Assembly (NCBI GenBank): GCA_016706845.1
Contig: JADJIV010000013.1
Location: 1-64,000, forward strand
Length of the DNA stretch: 64,000 bases
Direction: 5' to 3'
From: PNOJ01 sp016706845
GTDB lineage: Bacteria > Krumholzibacteriota > Krumholzibacteriia > LZORAL124-64-63
In this document: positions 27,512-37,643 of the stretch, piece by piece
How the letters are laid out: the number at the start of each line of letters is the position of its first letter
Position numbering within the stretch: the first letter of the stretch is position 1
Translations under genes and position numbers: made by a program
The notes under the pieces: model-generated
Databases searched by the model: none
What the model was told of the DNA's origin: nothing
Seen by the model: only the letters and a program-made list of their open reading frames with translations

Positions 27512-28195
27512 TCACCGGTAGTCGGCCTTGATCCCGCCCCAGGTGCCGCGCTCGCTGGGGATCGCCTGGTAGCAGCAGTCCAGATCCGCCCAGATCGTGA
27601 GGTCGTGGAGGAAGCCCATGGCTCCGACCAGGTCGATCCAGCCGGTGCCCCAGTCGTTCCAGGTCGCACAGCCGTGGCCCTCGCCCCCGCCGACGAGCGC
27701 CAGGTTCGGGGCGGAGCCCGAGACGAAATCGACGACCAGGAAATAGTCCTGCCCCGCCTCGGCGCAGACGAAGTCGCAGGGCACCGCGACGTCGTAGACG
27801 CCGGCGGCGGCGATGTCGCGGATGCGGCGGGGCAGGGAGATCGCGAGCACCGAGCCGGGCGAGAGGCAGCCGGGAGCGCCGGCGGCCGTGAGCAGCCTCG
27901 CCTGGACGGTGAGGTCGGCGCCGGGTTCCAGGACCATCAGCATGTGGGCGGTGGTCACCGAGAGGCCCACGCTGCAGTTGCAGCCCGGGGCGGCGGCGGA
28001 AAGCAGGCGGGCGTAGGACTCGTTGCCCCCCCACCAGCCGGAGTAGGTCGCCGTGGCCGTGGTGTTGCCGGTCAGGCAAGCCGTGACGGTCAGGGCCGGC
28101 GGCGAGGCCAGCAGGACCGGCTCGGGCGCCGAGCGCTCGGCGGCGGCCGTGGTGCAGAAAACAAGGACGAGGGCGGCGATCGCAAGCGGGCGCAT
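27512..28195 (-). CDS. Secreted hypothetical protein
   Basis: 227 residues. A clear signal peptide (LAIAALVLVFCTTAAAE) is followed by a cysteine-containing, beta-rich sequence with no family I recognise. Segments such as LLSAAAPGCNCSVGLSVTTA and VYDVAVPCDFVCAEAGQDYF suggest an extracellular all-beta fold with disulfides. No sorting domain or lipobox is seen. It is upstream of the aminopeptidase gene on the same strand after 97 bases and may share its transcript. Confidence 0.65.
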   Translation of the reverse strand: MRPLAIAALVLVFCTTAAAERSAPEPVLLASPPALTVTACLTGNTTATATYSGWWGGNESYARLLSAAAPGCNCSVGLSVTTAHMLMVLEPGADLTVQARLLTAAGAPGCLSPGSVLAISLPRRIRDIAAAGVYDVAVPCDFVCAEAGQDYFLVVDFVSGSAPNLALVGGGEGHGCATWNDWGTGWIDLVGAMGFLHDLTIWADLDCCYQAIPSERGTWGGIKADYR

Positions 28196-28287
28196 GGGCG
28201 TCTTTCCATTCGGGTGCGGCGCGGACGGAACCCGTCAATTCTAGCACGGATCACGAGACGAACAACAGGGGGAAGGGCGCGGGCGAC

Positions 28288-28323
28288 ACGAAGACCCCGG
28301 CCGCGACGGGCCGGGGTCTTCGT
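28288..28323. terminator. Strong hairpin between gap and the hypothetical gene
   Basis: A 15-bp perfect stem, ACGAAGACCCCGGCC (28288-28302) with its complement at 28309-28323, loop GCGACG. It lies 34 bases after the gap stop codon on the minus strand. No T-run follows on the minus strand, but the stem strength and position suit transcript end formation. Confidence 0.6.
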
Positions 28324-28357
28324 CGATCGCATCGTCATGCCGCGCGGGCGGCCGCGG

Positions 28358-29355
<998 letters not shown>

Positions 29356-29359
<4 letters not shown>

Positions 29360-30381
29360 CGTGCGACCTCCTGGGACCGGACCAGACCCGCCAGCTTGCG
29401 GGCGGTCTCGAGCATGCGGTAGGCGTAAGCCCAGCCGTTGTCGTACCAGACGATGCACTTCACCAGGCCGTTGCCCAGCGACAGGGTGGCCTGGGAGTCC
29501 ACGACGGCGGAGCAGGAGTTGCCGATCACGTCACTGGAGACGATGGGCTCGTCGGTGTAGCCGATCAGGCCCTTGTAGGGGCCGGCGGACGCCTCGGCCA
29601 GCACGGCGTTGAACTCCGCGGCGGACAGGGGCTTGTCCAGCTCGATGACCAGGTCGAGGTTCGAACCCGCGGACACCGGGACGTTCAGGGCCATCCCCGA
29701 CAGCCTGCCCTTCAGCTCGGGGATCAGGTCCATGACGGCGCCGGCCGCCCAGCTGCTGTTGGGGATGATGTTCTCGGCCGCCGAACGGCTCCAGCGCAGG
29801 CCGCCGCGGGCGTTGTCGCTGAGCTGCTGGTCGCTGGTGTAGGCGTGGACGGTGGTCATGGTCGCACGCTTCACGCCGATCTTCTCGTGCAGGACCTTCA
29901 TGATCACGGCCAGGGCGTGGCAGGAGCTGCTGCCGCAGGAGACGATGCGGTCGGACGGCCGCAGCTGGTCGTCGTTGACGCCGTTGACGATCATGCGGTC
30001 GATCTCGCCCACCGGCGGCGTCGAGAGGATCACGGCCTTGGCGCCGGAGTCGAGGTGCTTCTGCAGCTCGGCGCGGGTGCGGAACATGCCGGTGGCCTCG
30101 ATGACGATGTCGGCGCCCAGCACGTCCCAGGGCACGTCGCCGGGACGCGAGCCGTGCACGACCCGGGTGTTCTGGTGTTCGGTGACCAGGTAGTGCCCCT
30201 TCTGGCGCAGCTCTCCCTTGAAGGCCCCCTCGACCGTGGTGTACTTCAGCAGGTAGGCCAGCGTCTCGACGTCCGCCACGTCGCTGACCGCGGCGAAGGT
30301 GATGTCGGGCGTGTCGTGGGCGATCCGGAACATGTTCCGGCCCAGCCGCCCGAATCCCATGATTCCCAGTTTCAAGGACAT
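29356..30381 (-). CDS. GAPDH paralogue lacking the catalytic cysteine
   Basis: 341 residues and clearly GAPDH-like throughout: MGFGRLGRNMFRIAH, IVIEATGMF, TTVHAYTSDQ, and WYDNGWAYAYRM. The catalytic segment aligns as IVSCGSSSCHALA against IVSNASCTTNCLA of its neighbour, which puts Ser where the nucleophilic Cys belongs; a Cys lies two residues later. The phosphate-site Arg (MRVP) is Asn here (LNVP), and the TGAARAV segment is SWAAGAV. Normal GAPDH chemistry is therefore unlikely. Co-translation with the active gap suggests a regulatory or structural subunit, or a different aldehyde substrate (inference). ATG 30379-30381 follows AAAGGAAG, and a strong promoter match lies upstream. Confidence 0.88.
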
Positions 30382-30432
30382 GGCTTACTTCCTTTGTCTC
30401 GCGTCGTCCTACGCCGATCGCTCGCGGGCAGC

Positions 30433-30461
30433 AGTATAGGCGGCAGACGGGTTTCGCACAA
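30433..30461 (-). promoter_or_regulatory. Likely promoter of the tandem GAPDH operon
   Basis: Minus strand reads TTGTGC (30456-30461), 17 bases, TATACT (30433-30438), about 52 bases upstream of the first ATG. One of the best sigma-70-type matches in the window. Confidence 0.55.
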
Positions 30462-30490
30462 CCGGCGCTTTCGCCCGGCGGGCGCCGGGA

Positions 30491-30519
30491 TGGACAAGCC
30501 GGCGCACGGGCCCTAACAT
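30491..30519 (+). promoter_or_regulatory. Likely promoter of the TGS-kinase gene
   Basis: TGGACA (30491-30496), 17 bases, TAACAT (30514-30519), 31 bases upstream of the ATG. Confidence 0.45.
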
Positions 30520-30550
30520 GGCGCCGACCCGCACCCCGCAAGGAGTCGAC

Positions 30551-32215
30551 ATGGCCAATGGCGTCGCGACGGTCCGCATCGAAGGCCGCCCCTACGAGAT
30601 CGTACCCGGCACTCCGCTGCTCGAGGTGCTCGCGGTCCACGACCTCGACGGCGCCGCCGACCCGGTCGTCCTGGGCGTGGTCAACGGCCAGCGCACCTGC
30701 CTCAGCGAGCCCCTGTGGGGCGGCGAGACGGTGGGCCTGATGCGCCGCAGCCACCCCAAGTCCCACTCCACGATCCAGCGCACCCTGACGGCGGTCATGG
30801 CGATGGCCTGCGAGGAGCTGCACCCCGAGCACGCGATCGTCGTGGACTTCTCCTACGGCGACGGGATGTACTGCGAGCTGCGCCGCGACGCCCCCCTGCT
30901 GCCCGCGGAGCTGGCCGCGCTCGAGGCGCGCATGCGGGCGATCGTCGCGGCCGACCGCGAGCTGAAGCCGGTCCTCTACGGGCCGCGCGCCCTGCAGCGG
31001 GAACTGCGCAACTCGTCGCGCCGGCACACGCGCGAAGCGGCGCGCTACGTCCCGGCCGGCACGGCGGTCTTCTGCCGGCCCGAGGGCAGCCGCCTGCTGC
31101 TGCAGGGCCTGCACCTGCCCTCGACGGCCTACGCGGGCGCCTTCGCCCTGCTGCCGGAGCCGCCCGGCTTCGTGCTGATGTCGAGCCGCCCCGGCGCGCC
31201 GGACGCGATCCAGCCCTTCGCGCCGCAGCCCAAGCTGCTCGCGGCGCTGAAGGACCACACCGCCTGGACGACGCGCCAGGAGATCCCCGACCTGGGCTCG
31301 ATCAACCGCCTGGTCGCCGAAGGGCGCGCCGGCGAGCTCATCGCGATCTGCGAGGCCCGGCACACGCGCGGCGTGGTGGGCGTCGCCGACCGGATCGCCG
31401 CCCTGCCGGACGACGGCCGGCTGGTCCTGGTCTCCGGGCCCTCGAGCAGCGGCAAGACGACCTTCGCCAAGCGGCTGGCCCTGATGCTGCGCGACCAGGG
31501 GCTGCGGCCGCAGTCCCTCTCCCTGGACGACTTCTTCGTCGACCGCCGGGAAACGCCCCGCGACGCCGCCGGCGCCTTCGACTACGAGACCATCGACGCC
31601 CTGCGCCTGGACCTGCTGGACGAGACGCTCGCCGGTCTGCTGGCCGGCCGCGAGATGCGCCTGCCGCGCTACGACTTCCACACCGGGCGCAGCGTCTGGC
31701 GCGAGGTCCCGGCGACCCTGCCGACGGGCTCGCCGCTGATCGTCGAGGGCATCCACGCGCTGAACGCCCGCCTGGCCGCCGACGTGCCGCGCTGCAACAC
31801 GCTGCGCATCTACGTCTCGGCCCTGACCCCCACCAACATCGACGACTTGACCTACATGCCCACCCACCTGCCGCGGCTCTTCCGCCGCCTGGTGCGCGAC
31901 GCCCAGTTCCGCGGCTACCCGGCCGCGACGACCCTGCAGCGCTGGAACAGCGTGCGCGAGGGCGAGAAGAAGTACATCTTCCCCTGGCAGTCGAACGCGG
32001 ACCTGTTCTTCAACACGGGTCTGCCCTACGAGCTGGGAGTGCTGAAGCTGTGGGCCGAGCCCCGCCTGGCGGCGGTGCCCCCCGAGGACGCGGCCTTCGG
32101 GCGGGCGCGGGGGCTCCTGGAGTTCCTGGGGCTGCATCTGCCGATCGACGCGCGGCTGGTGCCGCCGACTTCGCTGCTGCGGGAGTTCATCGGGGAGAGC
32201 GGGTTCCGCTACTGA
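30551..32215 (+). CDS. Nucleoside kinase with TGS and ThrRS-type accessory domains
   Basis: 554 residues. Residues 1-65 look like a TGS domain (RIEGRPYEIVPGTPLLEVL, then VVNGQ). The next segment resembles the second additional domain of threonyl-tRNA synthetase (HPKSHSTIQRTLTAVMAMA, VVDFSYGDGMYCEL). The C-terminal half is a uridine-kinase-like P-loop kinase: LVSGPSSSGKTTFAKRLA (about residues 292-309), SLSLDDFFVDR, LPRYDFHTGRSVW, LIVEGIHALN and RLVRDAQFRGYPAATTLQRW. It probably phosphorylates a nucleoside; no substrate has been shown in the sequence. The same fusion is known in Thermotoga and many anaerobes. ATG 30551 follows AAGGAG. Confidence 0.85.
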   Translation: MANGVATVRIEGRPYEIVPGTPLLEVLAVHDLDGAADPVVLGVVNGQRTCLSEPLWGGETVGLMRRSHPKSHSTIQRTLTAVMAMACEELHPEHAIVVDFSYGDGMYCELRRDAPLLPAELAALEARMRAIVAADRELKPVLYGPRALQRELRNSSRRHTREAARYVPAGTAVFCRPEGSRLLLQGLHLPSTAYAGAFALLPEPPGFVLMSSRPGAPDAIQPFAPQPKLLAALKDHTAWTTRQEIPDLGSINRLVAEGRAGELIAICEARHTRGVVGVADRIAALPDDGRLVLVSGPSSSGKTTFAKRLALMLRDQGLRPQSLSLDDFFVDRRETPRDAAGAFDYETIDALRLDLLDETLAGLLAGREMRLPRYDFHTGRSVWREVPATLPTGSPLIVEGIHALNARLAADVPRCNTLRIYVSALTPTNIDDLTYMPTHLPRLFRRLVRDAQFRGYPAATTLQRWNSVREGEKKYIFPWQSNADLFFNTGLPYELGVLKLWAEPRLAAVPPEDAAFGRARGLLEFLGLHLPIDARLVPPTSLLREFIGESGFRY

Positions 32216-32222
32216 ACGGCGG

Positions 32223-32696
32223 TCAGGGCAGCAGGAAGGCCGACTGCAGCTGCCGGCGGGCGCGCTCCAGGTCGTCCTGGTCGATCAGGCAGGACACGGT
32301 GGACACCGAGGTGCTGATGGCGTGGATGTCGATCCGCCCTTCGGCGAGGGCGTCGAAGATCATGCCGGCGATGGACGGCCGCTCGCTGAAGTGGGGGCCG
32401 TAGACCGAGATCAGGCAGCAGTTGCGCACCACTTCGATGCGTTCCGCATCGATCTCCTCGCGGACGCCCTGCAGCAGGCCCAGCGCCTGGTCGATGTCGT
32501 CGCGGTTCACCGCCACGGTCATGTTCTCGCGGCCGTGGCGGTCCGAGGACGACACCACGCACAGCACGTTGACCCCGTGCGCGCCGAGCGTCGACAGCGC
32601 CAGGCCGGCCACGCCCGGGCCCCTGCGGGCGCCCAGCACCTTCAGCAGGACCAGCGCGGGCGTCTCGACCATCCCGCCGATCGCGATCTTCGACAT
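32223..32696 (-). CDS. ACT-domain protein, aspartokinase C-terminus-like
   Basis: 157 residues made of two ACT domains without a kinase domain: the first around VLLKVLGARRGPGVAGLALSTL, the second around CCLISVYGPHFSERPSIAGM with DIHAISTSVSTVSCLID, the pattern of the aspartokinase regulatory half. It may bind an amino acid and regulate a partner; it is not a complete aspartokinase. ATG 32694-32696 has a strong GGGGGAGG upstream. It converges on the kinase gene with 7 bases between stops and diverges from elbB. Confidence 0.75.
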   Translation of the reverse strand: MSKIAIGGMVETPALVLLKVLGARRGPGVAGLALSTLGAHGVNVLCVVSSSDRHGRENMTVAVNRDDIDQALGLLQGVREEIDAERIEVVRNCCLISVYGPHFSERPSIAGMIFDALAEGRIDIHAISTSVSTVSCLIDQDDLERARRQLQSAFLLP

Positions 32697-32817
32697 CGCC
32701 TCCCCCTCGCGAGCCGGCGCGGTCGCGCGCGGCTTCGCGGACCAAGGTAGTACACGCGGGCAGGGCGCCCAAAAAGTCTCTTGGCCGCCGCGTCTCCCGG
32801 CCGCGGATCGCGGGGGG

Positions 32818-32846
32818 TTGACATCCGGGGCTCGTGGCCTGAAAAT
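32818..32846 (+). promoter_or_regulatory. Likely promoter of elbB
   Basis: TTGACA (32818-32823), 17 bases, GAAAAT (32841-32846), 30 bases upstream of the ATG. Confidence 0.5.
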
Positions 32847-32875
32847 CCCTGCTCTTCCTGGAGGGAGGTGGCGCC

Positions 32876-33550
32876 ATGAAACGCGTGGCGGTGATCCTGA
32901 GCGGCGCCGGCGTGCTCGACGGTTCGGAAATCCACGAGGCCACGGCCGTGCTGCTCGCGCTCGACCGGGCCGGCGCGCGCGTGACCGTCGCCGCACCGTC
33001 GGGCCCGCAGCTGCACGTCGTCGACCACCTGCGCAAGGAGCCCGCGGCGGGCGAGACCCGCGACATGCGCGTGGAGGCGTCCCGCGTCGCCCGCGGGCCG
33101 GTCGCGGACGTGAAGGACCTGCGCGCCGCGGATTTCGACGCGGTCGTGCTGCCGGGCGGCTTCGGCGTCGCCAAGAACCTCTGCACCTTCGCCACCGAGG
33201 GCGCGGCCTGCACGGCCGAACCGGCGACCGCCGCCTTCCTGACGGCCATGCACGACGCGGGCAAGGCCATCGGCGCGGCCTGCATCGCCCCGGTCCTGGT
33301 CGCCCGCGTCCTGGGGCGCCGCCCCGGCGACGCGCGGCCGCCGGTGCGGCTGACCATCGGCGGCGACCCCGGCACGGCGGCGGCGCTGGAGGCGATGGGC
33401 GCCCGGCACGTGCCGGCGGCGGCCCACGAGGTGGTGGTGGACGGCGAGCACCGCGTCGCCTCCACGCCGGCCTACATGGTCGCCGAACGGATCTCCGAAG
33501 TGTTCGACGGCATCGGCAGGCTCGTGGACGAAGTGCTCGCCCTCTGCTGA
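32876..33550 (+). CDS. elbB: ElbB-like DJ-1/PfpI family glyoxalase
   Basis: 224 residues. The opening VAVILSGAGVLDGSEIHEA and the segments VVLPGGFGVAKNLCTFA and GAACIAPVLVARVLG match ElbB (isoprenoid biosynthesis protein with amidotransferase-like domain). The nucleophilic cysteine is in GAACIAP. E. coli ElbB has weak glyoxalase activity and is linked to isoprenoid synthesis by genetics; its true role is unsettled. ATG 32876 follows GGAGGGAGGTGG. The ParA-like gene starts 36 bases after its stop and may share the transcript. Confidence 0.88.
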   Translation: MKRVAVILSGAGVLDGSEIHEATAVLLALDRAGARVTVAAPSGPQLHVVDHLRKEPAAGETRDMRVEASRVARGPVADVKDLRAADFDAVVLPGGFGVAKNLCTFATEGAACTAEPATAAFLTAMHDAGKAIGAACIAPVLVARVLGRRPGDARPPVRLTIGGDPGTAAALEAMGARHVPAAAHEVVVDGEHRVASTPAYMVAERISEVFDGIGRLVDEVLALC

Positions 33551-33586
33551 CACAACCCAGGACTCGCAACCAGAAGGAACCACAAG

Positions 33587-34783
33587 ATGTTGAACCCCTC
33601 CGCCCACGACGACGCAGCGTCGGCGACCGCCGCGGTCCGCCCCTGGGACGACGCCGCCTCCCGCGTGCTGGCCCTGGTCAGCCAGAAGGGGGGCGTCGGC
33701 AAGACGACCTCGACGGTGAACCTGGGCGCCTGCTTCGCCCTGAACGGCCACCGCGTGCTGGTGATCGGCACCGACCCGCAGTGCGGCCTCTCGCGCAGCC
33801 TGGGCCTGGGGCCGCAGCAGCTGCGGGGAGGGCTGCGCGAGGTCCTGCAGGCGGGCCTGCCGCTCGCCGACGTCGCGCACGCCACCGTGCTGCCCGGGCT
33901 GCAGGTCGTCTCCTCCGACGCCTGGACGATGTCCGAGGAGGAGCAGTACAAGGACCTGATGGCGCGGCAGGCCCGCGCGTTCGTCACGGCGGTGAACGAC
34001 GCGCGCACGTCGTTCGACACCATCCTGATCGACTGCCCGCCCGGGTTCGGGGCCGAGACCCGCGCCGCGCTGCTGGCGGCCGACGGCTTCCTGGTGCCGG
34101 TCCAGGCCGAGGAGTTGAGCCGCGACTCCCTGGCGCGCCTGCTCGACCACGTCCGGGAATTCGGCGCGGCATCCGCCGACGCGGCCGGGCTCGAGGGCCT
34201 GTTCCTGACCATGACCGACCACCGCACGCGGATGAGCCGGCGCGTCGCCGCGCTGCTGGGCGAGGAGTACGGCGACAGGCTGCTGGAGACCACGATCCCC
34301 CGCAACACGCGCCTCTCGGAGATGGCCGTCGACGGCCGCCGACGGTGATCTTCGACCGCCGCTCCAGCGGGAGCCGCGCCTACTTCGACCTCATGGACGA
34401 GATCCTGGTGCGCCGCCTGCGCCGCGGCGGGAACGCCGCCGCGCCCGCCCCGCGCGCCGTCCCCCGCCTCGCCGCCGCGGTCCCCGGAGCCGGCCGCGGA
34501 CGAGCCGCCGCGCCGGCCCGCCCTGCAGTCCGCCGCCGGCGGCGCCGACCGGCCCCGCTCCCCGGCCCGTCTGCTGGACGACCTGCGGCGCGACGGCGGC
34601 CACGGCGACGGCGCGGCCGGGGGCTTCGCCGGCCTGCTGGACCGCGAGGACGAGATCCTCGAGGCCTCCACGGACCTGGTCTCCCTCGACGACCTGCTCG
34701 AGGAGGAGGAGCACGGCGCCCGCGGCCGGCGCGACGAGGGCGACTGGGGGTACGGGGACGATTATTACGAGACCGTCAACTGA
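33587..34783 (+). CDS. ParA-family ATPase with long acidic tail (frameshifted twice)
   Basis: The N-terminal 250 residues are a ParA/Soj ATPase: LALVSQKGGVGKTTSTVNLG (deviant Walker A), LVIGTDPQCGLSRSL, ILIDCPPGFGAETRAALLAA and VPVQAEELSRDSLARLLDHV. A Pro/Ala-rich linker and an acidic C-terminus (EEEEHGARGRRDEGDW) follow. Frame breaks are needed near 34340 (after AVDGR, before PTVIFDRRSS) and somewhere in the GC-rich linker 34430-34500. Each is consistent with one missing base. Family members partition chromosomes, plasmids or protein clusters. No ParB gene is next to it, so the cargo is unknown. Confidence 0.75.
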
Positions 34784-34798
34784 AAGGCGCCGCGGCGG

Positions 34799-34827
34799 TT
34801 GATCGCGCGGCGGCGGGAGCGTACCTT
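34799..34827 (+). promoter_or_regulatory. Likely promoter of the dehydrogenase-selenoprotein-phosphatase operon
   Basis: TTGATC (34799-34804), 17 bases, TACCTT (34822-34827), 62 bases upstream of the GTG start. Confidence 0.45.
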
Positions 34828-34888
34828 GGAACCCGGGCGGCGACGGTCGCGCCGGCCGCCGCCTTTCCGGCGCCTAGGAGGTCCCCCC

Positions 34889-36061
34889 GTGACGAAGACG
34901 ATGCAGGCCCTGGTCTACGACAAGGCCACCATGCCCTGGGACACCACCCGCGGCTTCATCAAGCAGGAGATGCCGCGCCCCGAGATCGACGAGTCGCGCG
35001 ACCCGGCCGACGGAGACCGCGTGATCGTCAAGATCATCTACGCCGGCTTCTGCGGCAGCGACCGCGGGATCTGGCACCGCACGGCCTTCAAGGGCCACAT
35101 CTTCGAGAGCCTCAAGCGCGAGAACGCGACCACCCGCATCATCGGCCACGAGATGATCGGCGAGATCGTCGAGACGGGCTCGCGCGTGCAGGCGCGCCAC
35201 GGCTACCGCGCCAAGGACATCGTCTCGACCGAATCGCACATCATCTGCGGCACCTGCTACCAGTGCCAGATCGGCCAGACGCACATCTGCGCCCGCGACC
35301 AGATCATCGGCATCAGCCGCGACGGCTGCTTCGCCGAATACATCAAGCTGCCCGCCGGCGTGCTGTGGCCCACCGACCGCCGCAAGATCAAGCTGAAGGT
35401 GGCCGCCGTGCAGGAGCCCTTCGGCAACGCCGTGCACGCCTGCACCGCGGCCGACCTGCGCGGCAAGACGGTCGCCGTGTTCGGCTGCGGCACGATCGGC
35501 CTGTTCGTGATCATGATCGCCAAGGCCCTGGGCGCCACGCGCGTCATCGGCATCGAGCCGGTGGCCAGGAACCGCGAGATGGCCCTGGCGCTGGGCGCCG
35601 ACGAGGTGATCGGGTTCGACGCGGCGAAGGCGGCCGCCCACGGCTGGGCCGCCGACAAGGAGGTCGTGCGGGCCGTGCGCGACGCCTCGCGCGGCATCGG
35701 CGCGGACGTGTCGCTGGAGATGGCCGGCTTCAACAGCAGCGTCAACAACGCGATCCAGTCGACGCGGCGCGGCGGCGAGGTCGTGCTGTTCGGCCTGAAG
35801 CAGGGCAACTTCCACATCCAGGACCTCGACCGCATGATCGTCAACGGGCTGACCCTGCGCAGCGTCGTCGGCCGCCGCATCTTCGAGACCTGGCACATCA
35901 CGCGCAACCTGCTCGAGGACCGCAGCAACGGCATCCAGAAGCACATCCTGGAGGACATCCTGGCCGGCGGCCACGAGACGCTCGTCCACATCGACGACTT
36001 CGAGCGCGACGCGTTCGCCGCCAAGCTCGCCCAGTGGCCCAAGCTGCTGATCGAGTTCTGA
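34889..36061 (+). CDS. Zinc-dependent alcohol dehydrogenase-like protein
   Basis: 390 residues of the medium-chain dehydrogenase family. The catalytic zinc region is IIYAGFCGSDRGIWHR with IIGHEMIGEIVETG, and the structural zinc loop is CGTCYQCQIGQTHIC (C-x2-C-x2-C-x7-C). The Rossmann motif is VAVFGCGTIGLFVIMIAKALG with GIEPVARNREMALALGADEV. It resembles threonine 3-dehydrogenase and glucose dehydrogenase-like members, but the substrate cannot be set. The GTG start at 34889-34891 follows AGGAGGT. Its stop is 14 bases before the selenoprotein start. Confidence 0.83.
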   Translation: MTKTMQALVYDKATMPWDTTRGFIKQEMPRPEIDESRDPADGDRVIVKIIYAGFCGSDRGIWHRTAFKGHIFESLKRENATTRIIGHEMIGEIVETGSRVQARHGYRAKDIVSTESHIICGTCYQCQIGQTHICARDQIIGISRDGCFAEYIKLPAGVLWPTDRRKIKLKVAAVQEPFGNAVHACTAADLRGKTVAVFGCGTIGLFVIMIAKALGATRVIGIEPVARNREMALALGADEVIGFDAAKAAAHGWAADKEVVRAVRDASRGIGADVSLEMAGFNSSVNNAIQSTRRGGEVVLFGLKQGNFHIQDLDRMIVNGLTLRSVVGRRIFETWHITRNLLEDRSNGIQKHILEDILAGGHETLVHIDDFERDAFAAKLAQWPKLLIEF

Positions 36062-36075
36062 AAGGGAGGCCGCCC

Positions 36076-36303
36076 GTGAGGAAGCTGAGCATCGAGTTCT
36101 GCCGTTCCTGACACTACGACCCCATCGCCGCCGGTCTGGCGGCGGAGCTGCGGCGGGAGTTCGGGATCGAGGCCGAGCTGATCCCCTCCGCCGGCGGCGT
36201 CTTCGAGGTCGTCGTCGACGGCGACCTGGTCTACTCCAAGCTGGCGACCGGCCGCCACGCCGAACCGGGCGAGGTGGCCCGGCTGCTGAGGGAGCGTGGC
36301 TGA
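36076..36303 (+). CDS. SelW/Rdx-family selenoprotein with in-frame UGA (CxxU)
   Basis: The GTG start at 36076 follows GGGAGG. The frame reads VRKLSIEFCRS, then TGA (36109-36111), then HYDPIAAGLAAELRREFG and on to FEVVVDGDLVYSK and RLLRERG before a TGA at 36301. The Rdx/SelW fold pattern (strand, CxxU/CxxC, helix, GVFEVVVDG, K) is complete only if the first TGA is read as selenocysteine, giving C9-R-S-U12 in a 75-residue protein. A hairpin of the bacterial SECIS type follows the TGA. Family members are thioredoxin-like redox proteins. The phosphatase gene starts right after its stop, so decoding probably affects it too. A sequencing error for a Cys codon is the alternative. Confidence 0.8.
36109..36144 (+). 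promoter_or_regulatory. Candidate bacterial SECIS element
   Basis: After the TGA at 36109-36111 and 14 spacer bases, CGCCGCC (36126-36132) pairs with GGCGGCG (36138-36144) around loop GGTCT. A short stem just downstream of UGA with a G at the start of a small apical loop is what SelB-dependent elements look like. Fold and spacing are read by eye. Confidence 0.65.
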
Positions 36304-37005
36304 GTGCCGGTCCCCTACGCCTTCCTGTTCGACATGGACGGGACCCTGCTGGACAGCCGACGCGCCGTGGTCGGCGCCGTGGCCGCGGCGCTCGGGCGGA
36401 CCTACGCCCACTGCGGCCTGCCGCCGGCCCCGCCCGACCTCTCCCTGATCGAGGACTGCATGGGGCTGCCGGGGAAGGAGTACTTCGCCCGGGCCTTCCC
36501 GCCGCGGACGGTGCCCGCCCCGCGGCGCGCCGAGTTCGCGGCGGCCTACGCCCGCTTCACCTCGCAGGAGGAGATCGCCGCGATCCGGGCCGGCGGCACC
36601 GCCCTCTACGACGGCGTCGAGACCGCCCTGGCCGGGCTCAAGGACCGCGGGCACGAGCTGCTGCTGTTCTCCAACGCCGACGCCCCCTACTTCCGCGGCA
36701 TCGTCGCCGCCCACGGCCTGGACCGCTTCTTCGCGCGCTCGCTGTGCATCGGGGAAGCCGAGGCGCGGGGCCTGGCGACGGACAAGACCGGCATGGTGCG
36801 CGTCCTGGCCGCCGACCCCTCGCGCACGGTGGTCGTGGGCGACCGCGCCAGCGACCTCGAGGCCGGGCGCGCCGCCGGGGCGCGGACGGTGGGCTGCCTC
36901 TACGGCTTCGGCACTGCGGAAGAATTGCGGGCCGCCGACTGGACGGTCGACGGCCCGCTGGATTGGCTTTCGCTGCCGCTGGACGGCCGCGACCTTCCCG
37001 CCTAG
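36304..37005 (+). CDS. HAD-superfamily phosphatase
   Basis: 233 residues. HAD motif I is FLFDMDGTLLDS (Asp10, Asp12), motif II is in LLLFSNADAP, the Lys is in TDKTG, and motif III/IV is VVVGDRASDLEAGRAAG, which resembles phosphoglycolate phosphatase-like enzymes. The helical cap spans about residues 20-95. GTG at 36304 comes directly after the TGA of the selenoprotein gene, with GAGGGAG inside that gene as ribosome-binding site, so translation is probably coupled. The stop shares CTAG with the convergent gene. Substrate unknown. Confidence 0.83.
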   Translation: MPVPYAFLFDMDGTLLDSRRAVVGAVAAALGRTYAHCGLPPAPPDLSLIEDCMGLPGKEYFARAFPPRTVPAPRRAEFAAAYARFTSQEEIAAIRAGGTALYDGVETALAGLKDRGHELLLFSNADAPYFRGIVAAHGLDRFFARSLCIGEAEARGLATDKTGMVRVLAADPSRTVVVGDRASDLEAGRAAGARTVGCLYGFGTAEELRAADWTVDGPLDWLSLPLDGRDLPA

Positions 37006-37563
37006 CGGGAGCTGTCCCGCTCCCGGCGCAGCTCCTGCTTCAGCTCCCTGATCTCGCGGCCCAGGTGGTCGAGCTCCTCCTGCAGGGGAACCCAGTTCGG
37101 CGTCCCCGTGGTCGTGCACGCGCACGTCGTGGGACTCGCGGACGATCTCGTCGACGTCGATGTCGATGTCTTCGAGCGCGGCCAGGGCCGTGAAAGCCCC
37201 CTCCATGGCGGCCTCGAGGTCGAGCTCGACCGTCTCGCCGTCGCAGGCGAAGACGACGCGGTCGCCGCCGGACGTGGCCCGGATGTCCAGGTCCAGGTCG
37301 GCCATCACCGCCTGCACCTCCTTCATCGCGTCGCCGATCGTCGCCTCGAACTCGGCGACGTCGAAGGCGAAGACCTCCTCGCCCGAGGACTTGTCGAAGA
37401 TGCGCAGGCCCTGGCCATCCTCGAAGCGACAGACGAAGGTCTCGCCGTCCTCGTCGATGACGGTGACGACGCGCTCGCGGTCGCGGGCCGCCGCGGGCAG
37501 CGCGGCGGCGACGACGAGCAGCAGGGCGGGCAGGAACGCGGCGGGTCTTGGCATCCTGGTCAT
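37002..37563 (-). CDS. Secreted hypothetical protein with C-terminal coiled coil (frameshifted)
   Basis: About 187 residues. The signal peptide (FLPALLLVVAAALPAAA) is followed by an acidic domain (VVTVIDEDGETFVCRFEDG, IDIDVDEIVRESHD) and a charged C-terminal helix QEELDHLGREIRELKQELRR likely to form a coiled coil. The frame changes at the CCCC run at 37104-37107, where one base is probably extra. No family recognised. ATG 37561-37563 follows AGGAGG. Confidence 0.6.
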
Positions 37564-37643
37564 GGCTCAACCTCCTGGTGCGGCTCGGGATCGGTGGCGT
37601 AGGTACGCAGCCGCGGGGCCCGGGTTGCACGGGAACCGGAATC

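Noticed and set aside
34330..34350. Programmed frameshift in the ParA-like gene
   Set aside because: No slippery heptamer and no special downstream structure were seen, and a second break follows in a GC-rich linker. Sequence error is simpler.
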